DNA of 64,000 nt. Origin: Plutella xylostella. Lineage: Eukaryota; Arthropoda; Insecta; Lepidoptera; Plutellidae. A program made the position numbers and the translations under genes. Under the pieces are notes generated by a model. That model was not told the DNA's origin and made no database searches. It worked only from the letters and a program-made list of their open reading frames with translations. Location: the NCBI RefSeq assembly GCF_932276165.1, contig NC_063999.1, positions 3,908,501 through 3,972,500 on the forward strand, read 5' to 3'. This document shows positions 32,426 to 44,302 of the stretch, in pieces. How positions within the stretch are numbered: position 1 is the stretch's first letter; each line of letters opens with the position of its first letter.

Positions 32426-33560
32426 TGAAAAATTCCTTCACTTTCTTCCCTAGCCGACAACTTAATACATATTTCAGATGCTTACACTTTTCATTATTTT
32501 GAAGTCCCTTGACCATATACGTACATAAAGTAGTTATTGCTACGATCTATATACCATCGTCTATCCATTACATACACTCGATGAGTGGTAGATTTAGTTC
32601 TTATCAAGTTTTAACTTGATTAACATAACATAATATTTTCCTATATGGGCGACTATTTTTTCATGATTATGAAGAAATAACCCATTGTGGCGGGATACTG
32701 TTAGCACTACATGCTAGAGAATACTTCAATGAACTTATAGACATACAACACATTTACTAACGTGCTCCGAGAGATTAATTACGTCACAATTACATTATAT
32801 AGCGACATAACCGCAAATATGAGCGACAATTTTTTCATGATTTTGAAGAACAAGCAAATCTACCCAAATTCTGTTAGCACTAGATGCTAGAGAATATTTC
32901 AATGAACTTATAGACATATATCACATTTACCAACGTGCTCCGAGAGATTAATTACACCACGATAAATTTACGGCTTCTTTGCGCAATTTGCTGTACAATG
33001 TATTCAGGCGCTTTCTCTTTGATTGATTATTTTGAAGTCAATTGAGCAAACACAAAGATGACATATATAGATTTATAATGTATTTACCATCGTCTATCCG
33101 TTATTTACACACTCATGTGGGTAGATTTAGTTGTAATTTTTTTTTTAATGAGTGACATTAACTTGTAATGTAATTAATCTGCCGGAGCACTCTGAATGGT
33201 GTAATAGTAGTTAGTGAGTTAATTGCAGCATCCCCTAGCATGTAGTGATAACAGAATTTTGCTACTTTTTCTTATTTCTTCATAATCATGAATAATATTT
33301 GGCCGTATTGAGTGTCCTTATAATTAATAATTTTGACTAATTTCGAGCACACTGTTAAATGTGTAATATGTATATAGGTTCATTGCAGCATCCCCTAGCA
33401 TGTAGTGATAACAGAATTTTGCTACTTTTTCTTATTTCTTCATGATCATGAAAACAAATTCACTCATACAAAAAATTTGCTTCTGCTGCTATGTTCACGG
33501 CGGTACGCTCGCTATGAAATGCTACGAGTTTAGAGCTACGCTGCAGATTCTACCTACGTA
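32426..33560. repeat. Foldback repeat, copy B
   Basis: The block at 32480-32660 is the complement of 12430-12610 (TGGTCAAGGGACTTCAAAAT, then TACCATCGTCTATCCATTAC). The TTAGCACTACATGCTAGAGA unit occurs forward twice (about 32701 and 32876) and reversed twice (about 33230 and 33395). Copy B is thus a palindrome with doubled arms, whereas copy A has single arms. At the far end GTACGCTCGCTATGAAATGC matches copy A's outer palindrome. Confidence 0.7.
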
Positions 33561-33702
33561 GGCTATAATATAATCAAAGGCTATAATAAAGCTAAGCGAC
33601 CCACGGGATCCTTAGAGCTAGAATTTTAACTAAATCTTTTTATTTCAACTTAAACAAATCATTTCTTTTCTTTCTACCCGTCATGAAGAAGAAGCACAGA
33701 AG

Positions 33703-33800
33703 GGCTAGTAAGGGGCGCATTTAAGACGTGACAAGAGTTTTGCAACGCGCTCACTCACATCGCGCAGCCTCAAGAGCGAGCGCGACGGAGAACTCTTGTA
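33703..33800. repeat. Worn MITE copy related to 42.3 kb
   Basis: GGGCTAGTAAGGGGCGCATT then TAAGACGTGACAAGAGTTTT and GCGCTCACTCACATCGCGCA match the 42284-42409 MITE, centre included (GCGCAGCCTCAAGAGCGAGC). The right end decays after GAGAACTCTTGTAGATTTA. Confidence 0.65.
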
Positions 33801-35214
33801 GATTTAATTTAATGACACTCTTCTCCAAGACAATTGGGATTAATAATAATGTATTATGATTACAAGCAAACAGTAGCTAATTATTTAATTTTCTTTGTCC
33901 TTTGTTAGTTAATAGAGGTCATTGTTCTGCCGCCAGTTCAGGTAGGTATTATCGATTACGCACGAAGTATCGCTGAAAACAAAAGCGGATTGCAGCCGGT
34001 ACGTTCAGAACATGAGCACTGAAAATGTACTCGGTAAAAGTTATACTTGAACGCGTCCTCACATGTATACGAACCGTTGTATTCATTGAACTAACAAGAG
34101 GTTGGACAGTAGGCATGTTTAAAACTTATTCAGACTTTTTGACTAACACAAATACTCGAATCCCCCGTGTTTCGCGCAGATTTACTAAGTTCTTACAAAA
34201 ATATTGTATGTTCTGTATATGCAAGGGTTCAGTAAGCTTCTAACGCATTTAGACTACTTAACCTATAACGCTGCTATAGCTTCAGTACTTGTAGTTACCA
34301 TTGCATTTATGTATGAAGAAGCTTATTTAAATAATTATGTGAGAGCTATAAGCTATACTAAAAAAAATAGGTCCATCCAACAGAACTTAGACCTAAACAA
34401 ATCTTCTGGCTATGCTCCATTTATTTGAGTATCTCGTGTCCGTAAAAGCTTAGTGATCATCTTCAATGCTAATTTCGTAGCTCTATATCGTTATATTTAC
34501 TGCAAATGTAATATTATTTCCTAGTTAGTATATATTTCCTCAGAAAAATATTTACTGCTGTGGCGATGCTACATATTACTGTTTTATTCAGAGTATAATG
34601 GCACTACTTACACATAATTGAAAAAAATACACATAATTGATACAAATACATGAGAAAGTTTCCAATCGTAAAAAAATTAAAATTATCGTAAAAAATTAGA
34701 AAGCAGGCCTATTCTATTATTACACCTTAATATTTCTACACAGTGTGCTTGTCACATAAAAATAGGTGTTTTGAACAGTAACGGTTATGACACCTATTGT
34801 TAGTGTTATGAAACACCGGGCAGGCAGACGCAAAGGCGCCAGGCACGTATTGAACCGTCTAGGCTATATTTAGCTCTGTGCTCTAGCAATGACCAGCACA
34901 ATCAGAACTGAACTCTTTTGTTTCACCTGTTGCAAAGCAGATAAATATCGAATCACACAAGATACAAAATACCTATAAAATACAGATGAAATGAAAACAT
35001 CCTCCTTTTTTTCAGCGAAGTTGAAGCCACTGTGGAAGGAATGTTTCAGATCATTTTATTAATCTGTGTTGAAGATATGATATGTATTATCATGTCTTCA
35101 TCACGGATTTACAGTCTTTCTTCACAGTCATTATTATCGTAATAATCCATTGCTAGACATAGTATGTACGTAGTCCTCACAACACTATACCCCTATCTCA
35201 CATCCACCTCACGG
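33801..35214. other. No gene supported
   Basis: Two overlapping open frames of 72 and 74 codons (34025-34428) lie end to end in different phases, and the first ends near GGTTCAGTAAGC, a possible donor. I could not recognise either peptide and leave them uncalled. The rest is AT-rich. Confidence 0.35.
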
Positions 35215-35286
35215 CCAACTAATACTCCACTCCAGTTGTAATTTTGTCCATGTTTTTGTGTACAAATAAAGAATATCTATTCTATT
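35215..35286 (+). mobile_element. Truncated LINE 3' tail (TATTC repeats)
   Basis: CCAGTTGTAATTTTGTCCAT, GTGTACAAATAAAGAATATC, then TATTC units. An AATAAA signal followed by short tandem units is a LINE 3' end. Only the last 70 bp or so are present. Confidence 0.6.
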
Positions 35287-36727
35287 CTATTCCAGCTGTA
35301 GGTCATGCATGCGTCATTCAATGTTAATACTTGCTGGCGATAAAATCGCATTTGAATTACTAAATATTTTTACCTATAACAATATCAATTTAAAAACAAA
35401 CTCTTCTACCAAGATTCATACATTGATGTGCAAAAACGCCCAACGATGTGCCAAAGATATTCCATCCTATTAATTAAGTTTATAAGTACTTACTCATATT
35501 TCCAACTGTATTAATACTAACCTACAGACCAACTCTGTATAAAGATTAACCCTACAAATACGGATACAGAATCCACAAATTGCTGCCATCCTGAGGTAAA
35601 GGGCCTAATTACGTAATATTACGAGGCGTACGGTTGTGTTCCTCATGAAACACCTCCATAAAGCTCTGAAGAGCCCATAAACCACCAACCCCCTTGGTGC
35701 ATACCCCGGATTGACGCATATAAATTAGGAAAACAAGATTACGCAAACCTCATCTCTATCCCTTCGTCTTAAAGGTTGCGTTGACAGGTTGACGTCAGAA
35801 ATTCATAATTTTTAAGACAGAGTAGGGTTTGAACGCTTAAAATATCCGTCAGGGCGATTCTATTGTGTAATAAATTATTCGTGTTTCACTTGCTAATTTT
35901 GGCTGTAAATCTGCGTCTTAATATTTTATAGCCACTCTGATATGGTAATTAGCTTAGCTTTTCTGTAGCGAATGAAAATTTTATTACCTGAGCATTAGGT
36001 AGATACATTAGTATTCCGTCTATATCGTGAACCATTTTTATTTAACTATAAAACTTTTTACCACATCACTTAGATATACCTAAATATTAGTCAAGAAAAG
36101 TTTGTGAAAAAGTATAAATGTGTGTCGATATTGGATGTCGAAAGCAGCGAATAATCGATTGTTTTTCATAGTAATAACTAACCGAATGTTGCTCGGAATA
36201 TCCATTAATTCAATTAATTGTGTTCCAATGTCTCCTTTCACATTCACACAACACATTCTGTGTATTTCAATCAGACAAATTAAGATAGCACGTTTCACAC
36301 TGCTATCACGATACCTGTATGACGTCACCGCACCGCCGGAGCACTTTCAGTAATTAAATCCGTTGTTATTCAGTGAATGCTCGCATGTTATGCTATAACG
36401 GGGTAATGTAATCAATTTCATTGTTTGTATGTTTGCATTGCTCCGCTTCGCTCTTTTAACCTTATTGCTGTAAGTAACTGCTGTAAATGGTGATAGGGTT
36501 TTGTTTTAAGGCAATAAAAACAAAGAGTTTTATGTGTGACGTTCGTATAACTATGTAGATATTGCAGCATTTATCGTTATTTTCTTAACAAAAAACTGTC
36601 AGGCAAAATGGGTGGTTTATTAATAACTAAAAGTTTGTAGTGTTTAATTTATTTGTCAAAACTCCGACCAAATGGTCATATATACACCTAAAGCCACAAA
36701 ATCGTAATCTGAAAGAGCTCGTGTTTT
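35287..36727. other. No gene seen
   Basis: AT-rich. Overlapping open frames at 36.08-36.35 kb on both strands have no motif. Confidence 0.45.
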
Positions 36728-36940
36728 CAACTTTCAATACGTGACATGACATGACGCACAAAGCCGACCCTAAATAAGGAAATGGCTAGGAAGAAGAAGA
36801 TTATTAGATACGTATTAACATCCAAGACACGAGTACAAATATCTAGGTACTTATCATTAAACAAATATCTGATCCGGCCGGGAATTGAGTCCGGGACCGT
36901 CGGCATAGCAGTCAGTGTCACTAACCACCACCATTCCCAA
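36728..36940 (-). mobile_element. tRNA-derived SINE, diverged copy
   Basis: On the minus strand an A-box-like TGGTGGTTAGTGACACTG (about 36915-36932), a B-box-like CGGACTCAATTCCCGG (about 36878-36893) and the body motif AGATATTTGTTTAATG follow the order of the copy at 10.8 kb. The complement of the body word TAGGGTCGGC appears near 36765. More diverged than the 10.8-kb copy, with no clear target duplication. Confidence 0.7.
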
Positions 36941-36952
36941 TACAACTTCTCA

Positions 36953-37097
36953 CCCCTTAGCATGATTTTTCATCGTGAACGTGAAGTAAAATTACTCGAT
37001 GAATTTTGTAGGAAAATTTTAGTGTCCATATTTTCATACAAAATTACTCGATGAATTCTACTTCACGTTCACGATGAAAATTTATGCTAAGGGGGCT
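36953..37097. mobile_element. 145-bp palindromic MITE
   Basis: CCCCTTAGCATGATTTTTCA, then TCGTGAACGTGAAGTA, faces its complement ending at 37097. The inner words ATTACTCGATGAATTTTG and CAAAATTACTCGATGAATT add a direct/inverted mix in the centre. ACTTCT occurs just outside both ends (36945-36950 and about 37100-37105) and may be a target duplication, though the extents are not exactly symmetrical. Confidence 0.7.
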
Positions 37098-37601
37098 GTA
37101 CTTCTTAAAGTTTCTTACTCGTTTCACTCACAGGGGCATGGATGTACTGTGCTGAATACATATTGAGGCTAGAAGGTTGCGATGTTGCCGAAGATTAAGA
37201 GGGCTGCAACTATTTTTACCTGTGACCCTGACACGCGATCGTAGCCCCTTGTCGATGGGTTAATGTGAAACACAGGGTGGAATTTTGACAGTGTGCTCTC
37301 TGAAAGCAGGTTAATGTATGTATTTATATGTTAATGGTATCCAATTTCATTCAGAAAACGTACACATATCATTGACCCATTAATGTGATCGAATCACTCT
37401 CATTACTCACGCAATGTTGAAAAGAATGACCCCACAGCTTGAATCAGCATCTCAGTATCCATAATAATATAATAACGCCCAAAATAAACTTGACTCTTTA
37501 GGAAAACAAATTTATGAATCGCAGTTGTATAAAGTGAAGATTCTACTTTATGTATACCTTTATTCCACACAAAAGGTCTTGTGTTTGTTTCACCGTTATA
37601 A
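37098..37601. other. No gene; presumed LINE 5' flank
   Basis: No gag-like frame precedes the LINE enzyme. The start of the element cannot be placed from one copy. Confidence 0.35.
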
Positions 37602-40559
37602 ATGGATGATATAATTTCAACAATAACTAATAATATAGATGAGATTACCGTCTCGAACTCATACATTTGTGTTCCTGAGGACTGCTGCAAAGTTCTAAAA
37701 GAGCACTCAAACAAGTTTCAGATTTTAACACAAAATATTCGTAGTATATCTTGTAATATCGATAGTTTTCTTTCCACATTGCACATAATGAATGTTAACC
37801 CCGATATTATTGTTTTAACGGAGTGTTGGCTAAATTCTCCTACCAATACTTGTATTCCTCAAGTTGACAATTACTTACAGTTATCTTCTAAGAATAACAA
37901 AAATCAAAATGATGGCATAGTTATATACATTAAAGCAGGTTTAAACTTTAGTTACTACGAGCCGGAATTTCTTGAAGGAAACTGTTTAGTCACTACTATT
38001 GATAATAGTTTTGCATTAGTTTCTATATATAGATCACCATCTTTTTATAACACCGAACTATTTTTAAAATCACTAGACTCTGTGCTTGAAAAATTAAATA
38101 AATACAGTAATGTAATTCTAATAGGAGATGTAAACATTGACATAAAACTTAATAACAGTGACAGACACGCACCTAACTACCTGGACCTCACTGCATCTCA
38201 TGGTCTTCTACCAGCGCACACCTTTCCAACGAGGCTAGAAAACTGCTTAGATCATGTTTTACTCCGAAGCAAGCATCCCTCTTCAACGATTGTTGTCACA
38301 CACAGTGTAACCGACCATGACTCTGCTCTTATCTCCTTTAATCTGAACAGACAAAAAATTACAGCCAAAACTATTAAAAAAATAAATTACACCGGTATTA
38401 GCAGTGACCTAAAAGCAACAGACTTTAAACCAGTTCTGGAGTCAGATGACTGTAACATAGCTTCGGATATTTTAGTTAGAAAGATATCTAATATCGTCGA
38501 AAATAACACAACCGTAGTTACTCTTTCACGTAGGAAAACTCCTTTAAAACCCTGGATAACTCCAGGTCTCCTAAAATGTATTAAAACCAGAGACAAAATG
38601 CACAAAAAATGTCAAAAAAATATCGAGGATGAAATGGTTAAAATTGTCTATCACAGGTATAGAAACTTCTGCAATGATTTGTTGAAAAAACTGAAATGCC
38701 AGCACCAAAAGACGGAATTAGAAAAAGCTTGCTCAACAAATATGAAACAAACTTGGAAGGTTATCAACAACATAACACAATTTAAAAAACAAAAAATTAT
38801 AGCTCAGGACCTGATATCCACAGTAGATTCACCTAACGAGGCAGTAAATAACATAAATACTTTTTTTGCCGATGTTGGCAGGAAACTTGCAAATAAAATA
38901 TTAGAAGATAACCTCCACAACCCATATAAGCCAAACATCCTTGATACACCGACAAATCCTATGGTCAACTCATTTGTTATGCTTGATACAGATGTAAGGG
39001 AAGTAATGGGACTGATTAATAATCTAAAATGTAATTCATCATCTGGGTGGGACAATATCTCCGGGTTAATTGTCAAGCAGAACAAAGAACTCTTGTCGGG
39101 TCTAATAGTTCATATTTGTAATCTATCTTTAAGGTCTGGTAGGTTTCCTGACGCTTTCAAACATTCCATTATCATTCCAATTCATAAATCTGGTGACAAA
39201 GCTGATGTTGGTAATTATAGACCCATATCTATCCTCCCAACACTATCAAAAATTTTAGAAAGAATAATCAATAATCGACTTATCAATTATCTAGAATCGG
39301 AAAATCTTCTTTCATGTAATCAATACGGCTTTAGGAAGGGCAGATCTACTGCTGACGCTGTATCTGACCTTACAGATCATATAGTCCGAGGTCTTGATGC
39401 CGGCGAAAAATGTCTAGCAATCTTCCTCGATCTCGCGAAGGCGTTTGACACGGTGTCTATCCCTCGGCTTCTGTGTAAGTTAGAAAGATTGGGAATTCGG
39501 GATCTCCAACTTCAACTTTTTAATGATTACCTTTCTAAGAGGACACAGTCTGCGAAAATTGGAAATTTTACTAGCGAACCACTTCCAGTTACATATGGCG
39601 TCCCTCAAGGTAGCATTTTAGGTCCCACTCTTTTCTTAATTTATATAAATGACCTGTGCAACCTTGAGCTACCAAATGGAAAAATCTTTACGTTTGCTGA
39701 TGACACGGCATTGGTCTTTAGCGGTAAAAGTTGGGAAGAGGTTTACTTTCGTGCACAATCTGGTTTCGATAAGGTATCCACTTGCTTACGTCAAAATCTG
39801 CTAAGTTTAAACCCTGATAAAACCAAATATCTACCATTCACTATACTTAAAAGTTCCCAACCTGCGAACCGTCTAAATTATCTCATTACTGCTCATCAAT
39901 CTGACTGTCACAGGTTTCCTTTAGTCGCATGCAATTGTCCGAAAATTGAAAATGTACCGACAATTAAGTACTTGGGTGTAGTATTGGATAGACACCTTAA
40001 ATTTCTGCCCCATATTCAACAATTATCGAATCGTATTAGGAAACTGATCGTTGTTTTTAAAAATATTCGACATGTTGCTGACACTAAATTGATCAGAATG
40101 GTTTATTTCGCCTTATGTCAGTCTTTGCTGACATACTGCATCGATACATGGGGAGGAGCAGCCAAGACTCACTTGATTATCTTAGAAAGAGCGCAACGGG
40201 CTATACTTAAGGTTAGCCATTTCCTTCCATATAGACACCCAACCACTCTGTTGTACAAAAAGACAAACCTACTGACTGTCCGTCAGCTTTTTGTCCGCCA
40301 AGTATGTTTAATACAGCACAAAACTAATCCGAGTTCATTAGGTAGACGTCGTGCAGACAGAGTGTACAACATAGTCAAATTCAACCATTTTTTTACACAT
40401 AGATTCACTTGTTATCTTGGTAGTTTTCTCTATAATAAGTTAAGCAAAATAGCGATGATAAAAAATCTTAATAAAACTAGCTGTAAAAATAAACTAACTG
40501 AAATTCTTCAAGATCTTTCTTATGATGATACGGAAGATTTACTTTTGTCCACAAGATAA
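37602..40559 (+). CDS. LINE endonuclease-reverse transcriptase, intact
   Basis: 985 residues from ATG, ending TAA. Endonuclease: LTQNIRSIS (about 41), TECWL (about 72), LIGDVNIDI (about 176), and VTDHDSALISF (about 238) as the terminal DH motif. Reverse transcriptase: IPIHKSGD, NYRPISILPTLSKILERI (about 525-555), FLDLAKAFDTVSIPRLL (about 605), YGVPQGSILGPTLFLIYIND (about 665) and the catalytic FADDTALVF (about 703). The C-terminal part has LLTYCIDTWGGAAK. An internal region of about 14 residues with C-H/C-C spacing (SDCHRFPLVACNCPK, about 770) is unusual for the thumb region and could be a lineage marker. No stop or shift in 2,958 nt, so probably young. Confidence 0.9.
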   Translation: MDDIISTITNNIDEITVSNSYICVPEDCCKVLKEHSNKFQILTQNIRSISCNIDSFLSTLHIMNVNPDIIVLTECWLNSPTNTCIPQVDNYLQLSSKNNKNQNDGIVIYIKAGLNFSYYEPEFLEGNCLVTTIDNSFALVSIYRSPSFYNTELFLKSLDSVLEKLNKYSNVILIGDVNIDIKLNNSDRHAPNYLDLTASHGLLPAHTFPTRLENCLDHVLLRSKHPSSTIVVTHSVTDHDSALISFNLNRQKITAKTIKKINYTGISSDLKATDFKPVLESDDCNIASDILVRKISNIVENNTTVVTLSRRKTPLKPWITPGLLKCIKTRDKMHKKCQKNIEDEMVKIVYHRYRNFCNDLLKKLKCQHQKTELEKACSTNMKQTWKVINNITQFKKQKIIAQDLISTVDSPNEAVNNINTFFADVGRKLANKILEDNLHNPYKPNILDTPTNPMVNSFVMLDTDVREVMGLINNLKCNSSSGWDNISGLIVKQNKELLSGLIVHICNLSLRSGRFPDAFKHSIIIPIHKSGDKADVGNYRPISILPTLSKILERIINNRLINYLESENLLSCNQYGFRKGRSTADAVSDLTDHIVRGLDAGEKCLAIFLDLAKAFDTVSIPRLLCKLERLGIRDLQLQLFNDYLSKRTQSAKIGNFTSEPLPVTYGVPQGSILGPTLFLIYINDLCNLELPNGKIFTFADDTALVFSGKSWEEVYFRAQSGFDKVSTCLRQNLLSLNPDKTKYLPFTILKSSQPANRLNYLITAHQSDCHRFPLVACNCPKIENVPTIKYLGVVLDRHLKFLPHIQQLSNRIRKLIVVFKNIRHVADTKLIRMVYFALCQSLLTYCIDTWGGAAKTHLIILERAQRAILKVSHFLPYRHPTTLLYKKTNLLTVRQLFVRQVCLIQHKTNPSSLGRRRADRVYNIVKFNHFFTHRFTCYLGSFLYNKLSKIAMIKNLNKTSCKNKLTEILQDLSYDDTEDLLLSTR

Positions 40560-40985
40560 ACTTTCATTTAACTTAATAGTAAATTTGTGTTTAGTAAACT
40601 TATAAATTAATAGTAACCTTATTTTTATATAAATTTTGTGATTTGTGTTTAATTTTAAGTAGGTAAATTCTACTTTATTTTTATGTTCTGGCTGTTTAGT
40701 TATACTTACAATACTGTTGCACCTACTCTATTAGTTCCAATTAACAGTAACGGAGTAAATACCATATCTGTGTACCTAGTTTAATTTGCGGGATGGCACT
40801 GTTGCCTATAATACAGGTTTTACCTAGCTTAGGCATCAGTAACCAAACCAGAATTTTATGTTTTCTTTTGTTCAGTAAACAAACTGTTAATTACTTTTAC
40901 TGTTTACATGATGTAAAATTCTTTGTTGTACTTAAATTTTTTTATGGCCAATAAATAAATTTATTATTTATTATTATTACACAAA
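37602..40985 (+). mobile_element. Second non-LTR retrotransposon, CR1/Jockey group
   Basis: One long endonuclease/reverse transcriptase frame, a 3' UTR of about 400 bp with CCAATAAATAAATTTATTAT at the end and a TTATTA-type tail (to about 40980). No first frame is visible upstream, so the copy is probably truncated. It belongs to a lineage different from the 7-10 kb element: the motifs correspond but most residues differ, and the tails differ (TTA units here, TTTGAG there). Confidence 0.85.
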
Positions 40986-42096
40986 TATAAACATAAGTGT
41001 ACAAAGGACATAAGACTACTTATAGACTTTAATTGTCTTTACAGGCCTTTGGTCGTGATTAACTCCCTACCTAATACCGAATGTAATTAAAAATGGTCGG
41101 CCACGGATATTAGATCACGTCCAACTCACGCAAAAACTTCAAAAGCAAAATCTGCTTATGTAGGACATTATAGGTAGTGTACGATGTAATAAAAAAGTCT
41201 GTAGACAGAAATTTCATGGATTTTCCCATTTTATAGAATTTTCTTCGATGTAATATAACGTTTTAAATACATTATATTATATGGAAGAAAATTCTCATGA
41301 ACCACCTTAAATGATTTGAATGCAGTTTTTTTTACATAAAATAATTATCTCCTTTTAGTAAAATGACGAGGGGACACCCTGTATAATTACAAATTACACA
41401 TAGGTACATTACGTTTCCAAAATACCCAATAGAATAGAACGAAAACTCTCCCATGGGAAACCTAAAGGTGTTTTTCAATTGATGATAAGGTAGGTATATA
41501 TGATATTATACATATTATTATAATGTAGGTACACCTTAAATACCTACCTTGATATCAATAAGTTAATAATAGTTGAATAGGTATCTGTTCCATAATTTAA
41601 AAAGCCAAATATTGAATCATATCCCTTTATACGCTAGAACATAAATCGGTTCCGCTACTAACATGATGAAAATCTGTATTCCAATGTTTACGACTTCAGT
41701 GGAGTGGCGATTATTCGTAAGTGCCGACACTACTCCGGTAATAGCTACCCTTCAGTGTTCCACCATAAAAAAACCTTCACCTCGGAACGCCATAGCCTGC
41801 AAAAATTCCCTTTCAGCTATTAATTTTCAACAAAAACTTTGCCATCCTATTTTATTGGATTTAGTTTCACTTTATAGCTCTCTGTTAGAGGGGAATTTTA
41901 TGTAAAAATATATCTTATTGGCCGTATATTTTTTGCTAAAGGTAACATTTATAGCTAAAACTTAATTTCCAATTCTGAATAATGTTATGATAATGTTGAA
42001 AAGCAGTAGCGCCATTGCGGTTTCTGTAGACAGACTAGACAGCAAAAGCTCCAAATAAAAGTTTCACGTTTCAGCAGTAACACGTGTTTCAGTTTA
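40986..42096. other. No gene seen
   Basis: AT-rich, with GTAGGTA-type microsatellite scraps. An 80-codon open frame (41663-41905) has no motif and no splice context. Confidence 0.45.
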
Positions 42097-42165
42097 CCGC
42101 CACTAGATGGCGCTATTAGAGGCTTTATATCATATAGTACCGCTACTCCCCGCTAGGTGGCGCTT
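42097..42165 (+). promoter_or_regulatory. Two CTCF-like words
   Basis: CCGCCACTAGATGGCGCTAT at 42097 and CCCGCTAGGTGGCGCTTA at 42149 both contain AGRKGGCGC, the core of the insect CTCF recognition sequence (42105-42113 and 42155-42163), 50 bp apart and in the same direction. That they bind a factor is an inference. They could also be parts of a repeat. Confidence 0.4.
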
Positions 42166-42283
42166 AATAAGTGAAAATTTGTTTCAGCCACTTTTAATTT
42201 TATAGAAATATGCATCAGTTTTCTAAATTAGTACAAATAAATTAAATCCTCATTTTTGCATATTTCATGTGCAGTACATAAGA

Positions 42284-42409
42284 GCTAGCACGAGGCGCAT
42301 TTAAGACGTGACAAAAGTTCTCAGTCGCGCTCTCTCTTGAGGCTGCGCGATAATATGAGTGAGCGCGATGCAAACTTTTGTCACGTCTTAATTGCGACCC
42401 GTGCTAGCC
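42284..42409. mobile_element. 126-bp palindromic MITE
   Basis: GCTAGCACGAGGCGCATTTA then AGACGTGACAAAAGTT faces its complement. The centre holds GCGCTCTCTCTTGAGGCTGC and GAGTGAGCGC. A related but worn copy is at 33703-33800. No clear target duplication. Confidence 0.75.
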
Positions 42410-44267
42410 CTTCAGGTCTGCCTTTGTGCATCTATAATATATAGTGTAAATTACATGCACAGGACGATATTCAATCACCATGTTGTCTGTTTACACTGTT
42501 GTTCAAGTTTTCGGGACCACCATGTTCATACTATGATGTGTAGAGAATGACGTAAGTTATCTTATCTACCACAAAGCGTTTATGAAGATTTTAGAATCCT
42601 AAAATGAAGCCGGATTCCCTACCGCTTGCGAGAGCTTACAGCGAAGTATGCAGCGAAAACGTGCACCGAATAGCACACGACTTTGACGCTTCATCTTAAG
42701 ACTTAGCTTCTGCTTAATAATACTTGAAATTTACGGAAACGGGACGAGGAGACAGATTTCAAAAATCGGATAAATTACACTTTACATATCATTAGTACAT
42801 CATAAAAAAATGGAGTAGGTTATTATGACTCTCCATGGTCAATGTGGTTGTCTAGATATAGGTACCTACTACACACACGAGCAAAGAAAATGTTCCACTT
42901 ACAAAATATCGACACCAAATGACACAATTTTTTTAAATATTTTATTTAGAATCTGTTTAAATTATTTAGTTATTAGGTAGGTAGTCTTCTGATGCGCTCT
43001 TAAATGTACTTTCTTCAATATTTCAGACTGCGGTATTAAACTAGTCTTTCCCATTTTGGAGGAATTTGGGGATTTTTACAGGAACTTTTTCATTGCTCGT
43101 GAGTGTAGTAGGTATACCGCGGTATACGTAAGAAACAAGAGTGTGTCGGTTACTGCAGAGATGAGACCACGTCCCGCGGGCCGCGCTGTGTGCCTTGCTG
43201 TTGGAAAATTTAACGCTTATTGACTTTTTGCGAGCTTGGATAGCTATATGCACCTGTTGTACATTGTACATACACAACACATTTATACCTATGGCTATTT
43301 CAAGATGCAGTCAACAATCATCAGTCAAGATGCAGTTGCCAATGATGATATGATATAAGAATTAAATCAAACTACATACATTTCTTATCAATTCTGAAAG
43401 GATACCTCAATCATAATTATTATTATTATAGTAGGGTACCTGTAGTAAGTACGGTTCTAAATATTCTAGGTGCCTCAGACACCGTAGGCCATCCAAAGAC
43501 CATGTAAAGCCCTTAACTTGATAATTAATACTTAAACCCTATATATTTGACTCAATTAGGCATCGAATCCATCGGCAACGTACCGTTTGACACAATGACC
43601 GATTTGTCCGCTTCGAGTGATATTGCGCAAGTATGGCTCAGTGAAAAGGATGTGCAATCAACATGGAAGATAAAAGCTTATCTGCAAATCCATGCAGTGG
43701 GGGCGGAAAAGCCAATCTCGGATTCGTTAAAATAAATTACATTTGGGACATACTGTGCGATATGCGAATATGGAGGATATACACAGATAAATATTCTCGC
43801 ATCACGAATTCAATTTACGAGACTTAATATTTGGAGTTTTCCTTCACATACGATTATGTTATTAGATTACTTAGCATTTTTAATATTAATACATTAAAAT
43901 AAACAAATTTTTACTGACATAGGTATTTTATTTGAAAAATCGTGTATAAGTACTTATAAGGGTAGCTCATTACCTCATTAGATAGGTCAAGTAAAATACA
44001 AAAATAAACTTTGAAGTGCTACGTTTTTTTTTTTGTAAAACTATACCACTACCGACAGAGTTTGGACCAAAAAACAATAGGAACATTGCGGTATTTCGCC
44101 CATAAATCATTCTAGGTTGACCCCTGGAACGTGTGGATATGTAGGTATGCAGGATAGGGCATTCCTACATTATGTAGGAGCCTACAGACGGTAAAAGAAG
44201 TGATATATGATGATATGAGGAAAGAAGAAAATGCATCGAGGAAATTACTTATTGTTCCTTTGAATCT
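42410..44267. other. No gene supported
   Basis: AT-rich. The open frame at 43547-43735 (62 codons) is less AT-rich than its flanks but gave no recognisable motif. The minus-strand frame at 43041-43280 likewise. Confidence 0.4.
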
Positions 44268-44302
44268 ATTAATTAATTCCACAATTTGTGGAATTAATTA
44301 AT
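44268..44302. repeat. Perfect 17-bp palindrome
   Basis: ATTAATTAATTCCACAA, one T, then the exact complement TTGTGGAATTAATTAAT. The following ACATTATTATGTTC is itself repeated directly (44303 and 44323), so the site looks like a small local rearrangement. Confidence 0.8.

Noticed and set aside
34025..34428. Two adjoining open frames of 72 and 74 codons
   Set aside because: Different phases, no recognised motif, and only a weak donor-like site. Insufficient to call exons.
43547..43735. 62-codon frame less AT-rich than its flanks
   Set aside because: Tested for resemblance to gag, transposase and RNase H motifs without success. No splice sites of good quality.
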